This document shows positions 1 through 12,500 of a DNA stretch of 64,000 nt, one piece after another; the stretch's first letter is position 1; each line of letters opens with the position of its first letter. The notes under the pieces are model-generated. The model was not told the DNA's origin. It was given only the letters and a program-made list of their open reading frames with translations, and searched no databases. The stretch comes from Zygaena filipendulae. Lineage: Eukaryota; Arthropoda; Insecta; Lepidoptera; Zygaenidae. A program made the translations under genes and the position numbers. The stretch spans positions 12,566,501-12,630,500 of the forward strand of contig OU015659.1 of NCBI GenBank assembly GCA_907165275.2, in the 5' to 3' direction.

Positions 1-404
1 TGGTGTCACGTGGTGGCGGTGGTGGTGTCACGTGGTGGTGGTGTTGTCACGTGGTGGCGGTGGTGGTGTCACGTGGTGGTGGTGGTGGTGTCACGTGGTG
101 GCGGTGGTGGTGTCACGTGGTGGTGTCACGTGGTGGCGGTGGTGGTGTCACGTGGTGGTGGCGGTGGTGGTGTCACGTGGTGGCGGTGGTGGTGTCACGT
201 GGTGGCGGTGGTGGTGTCACGTGGTGGTGGCGGTGGTGGTGTCACGTGGTGGCGGTGGTGGTGTCACGTGGTGGTGGTGGTATCACGTGGTGGCGGTGGT
301 GGTGTCACGTGGTGGTGGTGGTGTCACGTGGTGGCGGTGGTGGTGTCACGTGGTGGCGGTGGTGGTGTCACGTGGTGGCGGTGGTGGTGTCACGTGGTGT
401 CGGG
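1..404. repeat. CACGTG-bearing minisatellite in a Tsc2 intron
   Basis: This is a tandem array of roughly 20-25-bp units built from GTGGTGG and GGTGGTGTCAC, running off the left window edge. Nearly every unit carries the palindrome CACGTG, and I count about 19 of them. Unit length varies by whole GTG triplets, so all three plus-strand frames stay open; the resulting Gly/Val/Trp/Arg-rich reading frames are not genes. The array begins a few bases after the splice donor of the last visible Tsc2 exon and so lies in an intron. Confidence 0.95.
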
Positions 405-411
405 GGCGCAC

Positions 412-513
412 CTGGTGGCGAGCGGCGAGGGCGAGGGCGGCAGCAGCGCGTCGGAGATGGACAGCGAGGACGCGGACGTGTCGGTGGAGCGGCTGTGCTG
501 CAGCGAGTGCTTG
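412..513 (-). CDS. Tsc2: Tsc2 exon 19, probable (residues 1145-1178)
   Basis: The acceptor is GCTACAG|CAAGC and the donor CACCAG|GTGCGC. It is a symmetric phase-2 exon encoding [16 protein letters not shown] then [15 protein letters not shown], a Ser-rich phospho-linker like the one before the conserved GWAEI block of tuberin, which was not found in the window and should lie to the left. Confidence 0.7.
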
Positions 514-3500
514 CTGTAGCTGCACACACCACGCGCCGCCCCGGTCACCAGCGGGCCCAGCCGCGCCCCACCCCCACCCGCGCCCGGCACACCCCACGCG
601 CCCACCCGCAACCCACTCGAGCGGACCGATTTAATTTCCCCCCCTCCGCACTACTAGTCTACGTTATAATTCAGTTAAATCTGTTTATCTGTTACCTATT
701 TTTTCACGTCTTAACTACTCAACCGATCATCATGAAATTCAGTATACACGTTGCCAGTGGCACAGAAAAGGACATGGAGTACGTTTTATACCGGTATTCC
801 TGCGGGATCTCCGTAATTAACGCAGGGAAACCGCGGGCGACAGATAGTGCGTTACAAATGACGATCCCGAAGAATAACGAATTCGTCACCGCATGAATAA
901 ACCCTTGATTTCTTGCTGTCAATCGATTTGAAACGCGGTCGATTTCTCTTAAAAGTCTAGTATGTACCACATCCTGTTTGTTTATACGCAGACTGACACC
1001 GATGCAAGGGTTATCGCCACAGATGAGCAAAGCACAGTTATGTGACATATACGACAGAAGAGTACATTGGCGTAGCTAGCATTGTTGTCTATGCTTGGGG
1101 GAAGGGGGTCACTTTTATTAGGTCCCACCTAATAAAAATAACCCCCTTTGCAACTATTTTAAGGGGGGCAAAGGCCTGGGAGGCCGCCGGCACTCCGCCA
1201 GCTACGCCAGGGAGTTAGTAGTTAAGCCCAAGCAAGCCCCAAACCATTTCCACACAGTTTTTATCCAGAAAGTATTTTATAGATAAAGCACAATAAGTGA
1301 GTATGATATTTGCGTCAGAAAGGATTACGTTTCAAAGCAGCTCGCATGAATCAGTTAAGTTTAAACGGATATCTAAAATAAATATTTTGATTATTTTTTT
1401 TTAATTTCGTTTTCATATTTTTAACCCCCAACGCAAAAACGACGGGGTGTCATAATTTTGCCGCGTCTGTGTGTCTGTCTGTCTGTAGGATCATAGTTCC
1501 CGAACGGAAGAACTGATTTCGATGCGGTTTTCTTCGTTTGAAAGCCAGTTTGATTGAGATGATTCTTAGCATTGTTTCATTAAAATCGGTTCAATAGTTT
1601 AGGATGTATTGTATTATAACTATAGTACACTCGGTCGGGGGTTTTCTGACATTCCTGTCGGTTATTTAAATTTTGTTTTGAATTTTGATTGATCCTTATA
1701 TAGGTGCAAGTCTCGTCAAGTAGTTCGCGATAGTGTAGCGTGCAAGCTGTGTTGTGTACAGACCGTTTGACTTCCGGCGCGGGCCCGGGGGCGGCGCCTT
1801 CAGCCGCTTCGCCCTCCGGCGCCTGCACCTGGAATGTTACAGCAACTCGATTAACACTATTTCTGAAAGTTGAAGGATTAAATCCGTTAATGCAGTTTGA
1901 TGACAAGCTTTAATATCTGCCGGTGGATTAATTCAAAATAAATGAATATACCTAATACAATATCATAATTAGGAATGAGTTACAGGTAATCGGTGTGTAG
2001 TTTAGAACAATATAAGTTTAAGTATAAAAAAAACGTCTGAAATATGCCGATAATACAGGAGGTCGATTGAACTATTTTCGAACGAATTACCAAAACAAAA
2101 TCGTGAAATATGATATATTATTATTTATTTTTGGATACTTATTCATGTTCGGTCAAAGGTTAACCAATATGAATAATAATCTTTCAAACAAAAGTTGAAT
2201 CGTCATTTAAAAATAATCAGCGCGACATGGATTTGATTGGAGGTTTCTTTTTTATGTCATAGGAAGTAAACGGGCAAGTGGTACACCTGATGGTAAGTGA
2301 TTACCGCCGCCCATAGACATCTGTGACACCAGAAGGCATGCAGGTGCGTTGCCGACCTGGAATGAGGATGGGAACTGGCTTTCAAGTGGGGCGTCGGAAC
2401 ACAGTTGTGTTGTTGTGAACTAACGTTGTGCCTGCACTACATTATCGCCGAGCACACGATCACACGATCAACGATCATCGGCGATAATGTGGACACCTCA
2501 ACGCGATCACAGGCGATTCTCTTTGATGCGTGCCCAGAAACCGACAATGGGGATGTGGACTACTTTTGAAAATCAAAATTCCAATTAGTTCGTCAGTTAG
2601 AAAATAAAAAAAACAATAGACACGTATTTTTTGATTTTTTAAATAAATTAAAATATACAGAGATAAAGCGCATTAAAGTTTAGGGTGAGGGGGTCGTGAC
2701 GTCACTAACCGCCAAAACCGCCATACAAACTGTCAGAATAGTGACGTCACGCGAAACTTCAACTCAATATATCGCCGTTATTTTTTGATTACGTAAAAAA
2801 AGAAAAAATACGTGTCCAATATTTATTAATAATCTACAAGACGGACTAAAAAGTAAAAATTAGTCAACTGCCCACTAGCGGCAGGCGGCGCGGCGCGTAC
2901 CTGCACGGTGTGCGCGGCGAGGGCGGGCGCGGGCTCGGGCGCGGGCTCGGGCGGCAGTTCGCTGGCCACGTCCTCCGCGTGCTGGCGGCACAGCACGGCG
3001 CACCTGCACGCGCACGCACGCACGCACACACATCACACTTTGTTATGCGCTTCACGATAGACCTACGCTAATCCCTTTCTAAAAAGGAAAGATTCGAGCT
3101 TTTTTGTATGTTTTTTACGATTTAAATCAAAAACTACTAGACCGATTTCGAAAATAATTTCACCATTACAATGCTACATTATCCCCGAGTAACATAGGCT
3201 ATATTTGTAACTTGGGTTCCCACGGGAAGGTTGAAATAAACGCAGGTGAAACCGCAGGGGACAGTACTCTATACCTAATCTTGCAACGGGTTTGAGACCA
3301 GGGGTCGTATTTTTGAATCACTCTAATTACTTTCACACACGGAATCGCGAATTCTCATGCAAATGGTCATACATTTTTTAAGCATTTACAGGTGAATCTT
3401 GCAATTCCGTGTACGAAAAGTAATTCAAGCGATTCAAAAATACGACCCCAGATCTATATAATTCCTGCCGTACTTCCGGTCGATCAAGGTAAACGTGTAT

Positions 3501-6500
3501 GTGATGAACATCTACGAATATAGGTATATACAACGTGTTAATGAATTAACTGAAAACCTGATACACCCCATTTAAAAAAATAAACAATAGTATGATTAAA
3601 ATATATTTTATATCAAAAAAATGTATACATAAGTACTTCAAAAGTTATTCAACATTAGTTTGGAGGTGACCTTTCTACGAAATTCTAAGCGCTACGCCCG
3701 CGCCTACCGGTTCGAATTATTTTGCTGCGGGTGGCGTACTCACCAAATATTGTATCATAAATAATTTAGACATGGGCTAGTAAAAATAAAAAAATATAAC
3801 CTATATTAAAACATAGTGCGATCGATTATCTAGTTGATTCTGAGCAAACTACTTTTTAGTTTTCAGTTAATTCATTAACACGTTGTATAAGAATCCCTAT
3901 TTACCTTGGTCACAGCATCACACATGAACGGCTGGACAAATTCCGCTAATTCTTTTTGTTGTGTGTTTGTTATTGTGAGGAGAAGAAGAATAAAAGAAGT
4001 TTGGAGTTCCTGCGGGGAATTCCGAAACTCGGGGCACAGCTAGTAATATCATGTTTAAACTCATAGTCTGTTGGTTAGTATGTATCATAAGAATGTAGAA
4101 AATCAGAAAAGTATAGGTAATGTCAGTTGTTTGTTGTCCACAGTACGGTGTGATAATATCCGAGAATTAAAGTGTTCCATCCGGCTAGTGCAGTGACGTG
4201 TGGTGTCGTGTCGTGTCGTGGGGTGGGGTGGGGTGGGGTGGGGCGGGGTGTTACCTCTCGCACAGGCCCTGCTTGATGGAGTTCTGCAGGCAGCCCGAGG
4301 TGGTGATGGTGATCACCTTGTGCCCCACCACCCACGTGGTGGACTGCCCGCCGCTGAAGATGAAGTTGGCCGTGTCGCTCCTGCAACGACCGATATACGC
4401 ACTTTATTTCATTCTATCTTCGCCTATTAACTAATAAATCTATAATAGCAGCTTCTAGTCAGCGTTTTAAAGGCAATAATGGATGTGAGTTCAGAACAGT
4501 CAATATTAATTTATATTCTTTACCTATAACCAGTCACGATGCTAGGGTTTCCCTCCAACTTTGTTTATCAAAGTAAATTATTTATTTAAAGTTAGTAACA
4601 TAAACATAAGATACCAAAAATGGCTCTCGACGTCAATAAAATGGAATCGTCTATCATAAGTGCTGGTCTCACTCACCTCTGCGGCTTGATGCTGACGGGC
4701 GTGAAGGTGTACCGCGCGAGCAGGTCGACGCACGTCTCCGTCAGCTCCACGTGGAAGGCGGCCGACGCCGACAGCGGGGAGGCGCCGCCCGCGCCCGCGG
4801 CCGCGCCCGCCGCTCCCGCCGCGGAGCCCGCCGCGGAGCCGGCCGCGCCGCCGCCCGCCCCCAGCGGCCGCCCGCCGGACACTGCGCGTGAGCCCTGCGA
4901 CACGCCCACCCTCCGTACTGACTGACCCCCCACCCCTGCGCGGGCGGCTCGCGTGGTCACGTGCGGCTGCGGGGTGCGGGGCGCGGGGTGCGGGGCGCGC
5001 GGGGCGGGGACACACGCACACACACAAGTTGTTATTGTCCGACACGCAGCAGCGACAGCACACACCGCTGTCCGCCACTACCGCCGGGCTCGCCGCTACG
5101 TCATGGTGCCGGCAGCTTCGCTCGCGTCAAGTGTACATTTTGTCAATAAGGTAGATTGTATTTGACATTTGTAATTCTCAAAAACAAAAAAAAAAATTTT
5201 GAAAATCATGACTTAGAATATAATTTCTTTTTTTATTGTGCAGGAACTTTGATTTTAATTTTATTTCAGTTTTGATTGTGGTTTTATTTTGTGATTAATC
5301 TTGTTTTAATTTTGATTTAATTTTGTCTTTATTTTAATTTTGATCTAATTTTGTTTTTATATTAATTATGATTTATTTTAATTTTTATTCTGACAATTGA
5401 TTTTTTTTTATTTTCTTTTTGATTGATTTTGTTTTTTTTTTTTTTTAGTTAATTCTTTATTAAATTTGGATATTGTTTAATTTTAATTTTATTCTGTATA
5501 AACTTGCACGCCAATACGGCGAATATGCGGTCAAATATTTTATGTAAATTGACATCTAGTTGTACCATATTCTTGCGATTGAATGAATTATGAATTAATT
5601 TGTATTTCTCGAGCATTGCACTTTTTTCACGATGAAAGATATACTATGTCCTTTAGTAGTTAAAGCTTAAAAACGTAAACAAATTCAAATCCGTATTTAA
5701 AATTTGAATTAAAAATACAATCGAAACTCGGAAGGTATTCATAATTTATAGACATAACCTTGAAAGCAACAAAATAAATGAACTCACCAGGCTGGAGCTC
5801 CTTTTCCTGTTGGAGGAATCCTCGTTGGCAGGCGGCTGCCGGTTCGTGTGCAACTGCTCCTCGAACGGCATTATTATGTAGTTGTGGAGACCCTGCGCGG
5901 GCGACACGGGCGCGTTAGTGGGGCGGGCGCGGGGCGGGCGCGGGGCGGGCGCGGGGCGGGCGCGGGGGGCGGCACTCACATGAATGATGAACTGCACGAA
6001 GTTCCTGCGGTACGCGAGCCGGCACTTGAGGAACCACGCGGCGATCACGTGGTGCGCCAGCGACACCACGTAGTGGTTGTACCGCGAGGGGTTCGTGTAC
6101 GGCAGCAGGATGGCGAACACCGACATGTACTGGTCCTCCACGAACGACGCGAACACCCGCGGCAGCCGCGTCAGCGCTGCGCACACGCACCGCGAGCGGT
6201 CAGGGGGCACTCTAGTGTAGTGGGGGACACTATAGCGGAGCGGGGGGCACACTCACTGGACAGGAACTCCAGCATGGGGCTGGCGATGGCCTGCGTGCTG
6301 GATATCTTGGACAGGTCGAGCAGCACGCCCGGCAGCATCTTGACCATGGTGTCGCGCGCCTCGAGCGCGAACACGGTCAGCGCGGCGATGTAGGGCTGCG
6401 GCGCGCGCAGCACCATGCCGTACTTGAGCAGGCAGTGCACGGCGCGCTGCTGCGTGGCGGGCTCGAGGCGCGCCACGTGCGGCGCCAGCGCGGCCAGCGC

Positions 6501-9500
6501 GGCCAGCACGGCGGCGTGCACCTCGGAGGCGAGCGGGCGCGCGCCGCCGCCGCTGGCGTACAGCGCGTCGGGCAGCGCGCGCCCGCCGTCGCGCAGCAGC
6601 TCGCACAGCGCCGCCGCCAGCGCGTCCAGGTGGTGCGCGCGCGGGCCCAGCGCCAGCGCGCTCGCGCCCAGCAGCGCCGGCAGCGCGCGCACCGCGCCGC
6701 CCAGCACCGCCCAGTCGCGCTCGCGGCCCAGCATCGTGCACACCGCCAGCGCCACGCGCGCGCCCGGCATCACGAGCGCGCCGCTCCGCGCCCCCGCCGC
6801 ACCGCCCTCCGCCACCAGGAACGGCGAGCACAGCGGCCGCACGCGCGCCTCGGCCGCCGCCGCGCCGCTCAGCACGACGCCGTTGCTGTCGTAGCAGAAC
6901 CCGACGTTGTTGTACGCGTTCACACGCAGGCTGAACAGCATGTCCAGGATCTGGAAGCGCGCGTCCACTGTCAGAGCGTCCGGCGAGCCGGCGGGGCGGG
7001 GGCGGGGGCGGGTCGCCAGGGCCCCACCTTGACCCGGATGTCGGGAAAGTGGCGGAAGAGCGCCGGGCGGCGGTAGTGCGTCTCGAGGTGGTCGAGCAGC
7101 ACGCCGAAGCAGCGCAGCGCGTGCGCGGGCGGCGCCTGCAGCAGGCGCGCGTGCAGCAGGCCCAGCAGCGCCGCGGCGGCCGCGCGCGCGTCGCTCATGT
7201 CCGCCTCCGCCGGGATCTCCGCCTCCGGCTGCACGTACGCGTCGAACGCGCGGTTCAGGATCTGCCGACACGCGACACCCGGGGATGACGTGAATTTTAT
7301 AATCTACACTAATAAAGCCGAATAGTTTGTTTGAATGCGCTAATCGTGGGAACTACTGGTTCGAAGAAATTATCAAGGAAGGCTATAGGCTATATGACAT
7401 CACGCTATCACCGACAGGAACGGAGCATTGATGAGAAATGTTGCAAAAACAAGAAAAATCATTCATTTTGAGAGCTTCCATTGCGTACGCTGCGTAAACG
7501 GTTAAAGTTACGCAAAAAACATGTATATCGGAATCGTTCTTTAACCGGTAGGAGAAGGTTTGTAATGGAGAAAAATTAAAACCGACTTCCAAAAACACAA
7601 AACTAAAAATAAAAAGCTAAAAATAACAAAATACCGATTTAATCCAAAAGACAAAAACACACGTAATATTATTATTGGTTTGTGCTACCACTGATCGGTT
7701 TGAATTCGGTGACAAGCCCGCTGGTGTCTGCCCACTTGGGTTGTTCTGCTCACGAAGAGCTGGTGGCGGGAGTCGACTTAGCCCATCTTCCCCCTCCATA
7801 TTTGGCTTGTCACCGACTTCATACCGATCAGTGGTAGCACAAACCAATAATAATATTACGTGTGTTTTTGTCTTTTGGATTAAATCGGTATTTTGTTATT
7901 TTTAGCTTTTTATTTTTAGTTTTTTAGTTTTGTGTTTTTGGAAGTCGGTTTTAATTTTTTTGTTAAAAATTTGTTTATTTCTTGCTTTTTAGTGAGTCGG
8001 TTTGTAATTTATCTAAGTTACAATAGCCTAATGTCAACTACTCATAACCTTTTACAAAATATTGCTTTTCCCGACGCAGGGACGTTAATTGTTGAGGAGT
8101 TCTCCTAGTACATCACCATCAGTTCCACTTCACCATATACATTGTGACGGGCATAAATTGTTTAGAAACCATATTAAAGTTATCGATTCGGAACTCGTGA
8201 AATACCCATTATTGAGTAGTTCCGATGACCATCTGTGGTCTTCATCATCAGTTCCTCTTCTTCAAATTTTGCTTTCCGAAAGCAAAGAAATGTTTTACTA
8301 TAAAGAATACAAAAATCGCTATAAGTGTTCTCATAATTTTTGAAGAGTTCCCTCGATTATTCCAAGATGCCATCATCAGATCTCGACTTGGTGACAATGG
8401 AATCAATTTGGGAGTATCCCCTTTCAAACAAAAAAACAATTTTTGAAATCGCTTCAATCGGAACCCGTGAAATACGTATTATTTTTGAGTTGTTCCGATG
8501 ACCACCTGTGGTCTTCATCATCAGTTCCACTTCTTCAAATTTTGCTTTCCGAAAGCAAATGAACGATTTACTATCAAAAATACCCAAATCGCTATAGGTG
8601 TGCCTATAATTTTTGAAGAGTTCCCTCGATTTCTCCAAGATCCCATCATCAGATCCCGATTTGGTGGCAATGGGACCTAATTGGGAGTATACCCTTTCAA
8701 ACAAAAAAAGAATTTTTCAAATCGGTCCAACCGTCTTCGAGTAATCGGTGAACATACATAAAAAAAAAAACAAAAAAAAAAAAAAAAAAAAAACATACAT
8801 ACAATCGAACATAGCACCTCCTCCTTTTTGGAAGTCGGTTAAAAACGGGAGTTCTTGCGGATATTCCGAAATTAATGTGAGTAGAAACCGCGGGCACAGC
8901 TAGTAAGTATTTCGTAGAAGCCAACTGTATAGTGTACAGTGTATAGTGCGTGGGGCGTGGGGTGGGGGGCACCTTCTCGAGCAGGTCGATGAGGTCGACG
9001 CAGGCGTCCCCGGCGCAGGCCAGCGCCAGGTCGGCGGCGTGCTGCGCGGCGGCGGCCCGCAGCGCGCCGTCCGCGTCGCCCGCCGCCGCGCCCAGCAGCG
9101 CCGCCGCCACGCGCTCCGGCGGCTCGTCCGAGCCCGCGCCGCCCCCGCCGTCACCTGGACCGGGCGGTGGTGCTAGTGAGCGCTGGTTGCGGCTCATTGT
9201 TCTCACATAATTGGTATATATGAGTCAACACTAATAATAAAACTGACTGTGTGCTACTGGAGACTTTATTGCGGAGCTTCTTAAGCGGTGAAGGGTGGAT
9301 ATTTAATATTTAGGGACATTATTGCGTATGGTTTTGGCAAAAAATGATTTAAAACCATATTGTTTTCCAAATAAAAATCTATCTGAAAATTAGATGAGGA
9401 ACCGGGTAAATATAAAGTGTAATAAAATTAGCCGCAAATATTTACAGGGTTGAATTATAAAAAAAAAAAATCAATCCAGAAAGAAAACAACTTGTGAAAG

Positions 9501-12500
9501 TGCTCGCCACTCAATAATCGCCGCACGCCGGTATTTTATTTATTTATTGGAGAAAAGACAAACACAAGTCGGAATACAATTAACATGCAAAAATTAACAG
9601 TTAGACAAGATCACTTATGTCCTAAACATTCCCACTAATATATAAATGGTATACACATAACATTAGCATCGTTAAGGTCAATGACCTCGATTGAGCTGAC
9701 CAGCTGATGTGTCGCTAGCTGTGCGCGTGGCGCGTGCCTTGTGTACTTATTAGTGAGCTAGGTGTATTTTATACTTTGTAAATGTAGTTGTAATTTTTTT
9801 CCAATGAATTTATTTTCCTCATTTTCTGAAAAGCTACCGAACTAATAATAATATTTTTTACTTATTCTGTTTGTTATAACGTATATTTTCAGCCCTGTAA
9901 ATCACCGAGAGCGAGCGGGGGAGCGCGAGCGGTACCTGCGCCGAGGCTGGAGGCGGCGAGCAGCGCGCGGCGGCGCGCCAGGCGGTGCACGGCGGCCAGC
10001 GCGTGCAGGCGCACGGCGCGGCGCGGCTCCAGGCGCACGTGGCGCGCGTACAGCGCGCGCGCCCGCTGCGCCCAGCGCCACTCCAGCGCGCGCCCCGCGC
10101 CGCCCGCCAGCAGCGACACCACGCGCATCGCCGACGCCTCCTGCGTGCACGGGGATGCATGTGAACGGTGCACGGTGGGCGGGTGTGGGCGGGTGTGGGC
10201 GGGGCGGGTGGGCGCGCTCACTCACGGGCCGGTCGTGCGCGCACTCGTCCAGCAGCTCGAGCAGCGCGTCCGGGTCGCCGCGGTACTGGCCCGCGTCTTG
10301 CAGCTGCTCCAGCGCGCTGAGCACGTCGTGCGCGCGCGCCAGGATCATCTCGTTGGTGGGCTCCGCGCCCTCTGCGCGCGCGGCCGCATGCACAACAACA
10401 AGCCACGTCACCACGATACATTTTTATAGATATGCAATAGTGTTTTAACCCATTTTGAGGAAAGATCGTGTTTGAAAATTGTCGCGCCATATTGTCTACA
10501 TATTTTAACATAATTATTAATTTATGAGCGACCGAGCTTCGCTTGTAGCGCTGTCTGTTGTTAAGTAGAAAAGCAAAACCAAACACTCATTTTTCATTGC
10601 CCGAATACACGTATAAAACGACGTTTTCTAAAAATTAAACCTAGCTAGATCGATTAAACGTCCCCGAAACCCCTTAATTAAATTTCATGAAAATCGTTGG
10701 ACCATTTATTGTACGCACGCATACGCTTAGGTGACTCTTAACAGTTGATGAAACAGAAACAACTCCTAACGGTCAACTACCAATATTTAGGGAATCCTAT
10801 AAACTTATAAGATGTCGGTGAAAACCGGAATAAGACACATAATTGCACAAAATATACCAACACACGACATACCTACTACCTATTGAAAGACAATCTTATG
10901 TTATCTAATATATATAAATCACGTGTCACGTTGTTTGTCCGCAATGGACTCCGAAACTACTGAACGGATTTTGATAAAATTTTGCAACCGTTTATAATAT
11001 GGTCCAACTTAAAAGATAGGATAGTTTTTATCCCGGAATTCCCTCGGGAACTGAAGGACATAGAGTACTTTTTCCCGCAACCTCCGCGGGAACTCCGAAA
11101 TTACCGCGGATGAAATCGCGGGGGACAGCTAGTATCACAAATATAATGCACTGTTTGCTATGGCCACCCCTCCCCCCCTGCGTGTCGGCGTGTCGGCGTG
11201 TCGGCGTGTCGGCGTGTCGGCGACTCACTGGCACTGTCGAGGCGCAGGCAGGCGCGCAGCACGGCCAGCACGCCGTCCCACGCCACGTCGTGCAGCTCGG
11301 GCCCGGCGCGCGCCACCAGGCTCTGCGCCGCCAGCAGCACCTCGTACGTCACCACCGGCACGCCGTACTCCAGCGCCTGCGCCGCGCACAAGCACAAGCA
11401 CGCACACACGCACACAGTCAGCGGAGGGGACATTGAACACGATCCGATCGGATAGTCGAAATGGTTGAAACACCTCTATAGTAGGTGTATTAATAGTAGA
11501 TTAGTAGCCAAAGGCTGTAAGGCATCGATTGCAGCCTGAGATATTTGAGCGCAGCGAGCTACTCTGCTTTACATCTCGATTGTGAGGTAAGTAGAAAAAA
11601 CCGGCATTACAAGAATAAAACATTTTTGTTTTAATTTTTTTTTCAAGAACGAAATTAAGCTTCGCCGATCGATATTTAAAATTGATGACTATTATACGCA
11701 TACGAAGACAAGGCTGAATAGCGAAGCGACCTCTTTTGTCATCGGGCTGAAGGCATGATGTCTATTGCCAGTATCATGGTTAGATGTACGCGAACTTTTT
11801 ATTTATTTATTTATTTATTTATTAGTTTGCCAACAGATTTACATTATAAAATATTCTATAAGCCTAGTGAGTACATTACATGCCACAATGAAAGAAAGAA
11901 TTGATTTTTTCGAATTGATTGATTCATTTTGAAAGAATGAAGTTTTTTTTTAATCACTTACCGCCCTAGGGCTTTTCTAGTTACATTATTACCCTAGAGC
12001 GCTAATTGGTCACCTACAAGCCCCATTTGGGGGTAAATACTATAAACGAATAAATAAACAAAACGCGCTTAGACACGCTCGATACCTACCTCGTATATGG
12101 GTTTTGTTCTATTATAGTTACTGTTATGGTAATCGGTTTTCCGAATAAAGGTAAATAAAATAAAACCGCGTGTCTCGCGGACGCCAGCGTACCTTGAGGA
12201 AGGCGCTGAGCACGGCCAGGTAGCACACCTTGAGCGTGGGCACCCGGCGCGGGCCCCACAGCGCCATGTTGATGTAGAACACGGCGCCGCGCATCAGCCC
12301 CGCGTCCACCTCGCCCCCGCCCCCGTCACCCCCGCCCCCGTCGCCCCCGCCGCCGCCCCCCTGCAGGATGTCCACCATCTCCTGCAGCGCCGCGTGCCCG
12401 ATGTCCGCGCCCACCACCGACCGCATCAGCTGGGGAGGGGCGGGACCGCGCCGGTAAAGCTAGCGCCAGATACATTCAGCGCGGACACACTGGCCGGATA

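Noticed and set aside
412..519. Plus-strand C-terminus ending LCCSECLL
   Set aside because: The minus strand gives a phase-consistent Tsc2 exon with both splice sites; the plus frame has no acceptor and runs out of the minisatellite.
3..896. Long plus-strand reading frames rich in Gly, Val, Trp and Arg
   Set aside because: They are translations of a minisatellite in an intron of Tsc2; all three frames are open because unit lengths vary by triplets.
6951..6968. Acceptor AG at 6969-6968 for Tsc2 exon 12
   Set aside because: It gives the wrong phase after the only possible exon 11 donor; the AG at 6952-6951 fits phase and aligns without a gap.
6415..7288. Long plus-strand frames opposite Tsc2 exons 11 and 12
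   Set aside because: Extreme GC at third positions leaves antisense frames open; no family signal, and the minus strand matches tuberin.
7617..7905. Two 76-residue frames with identical ends on opposite strands
   Set aside because: They are the two arms of a foldback element read from each side.
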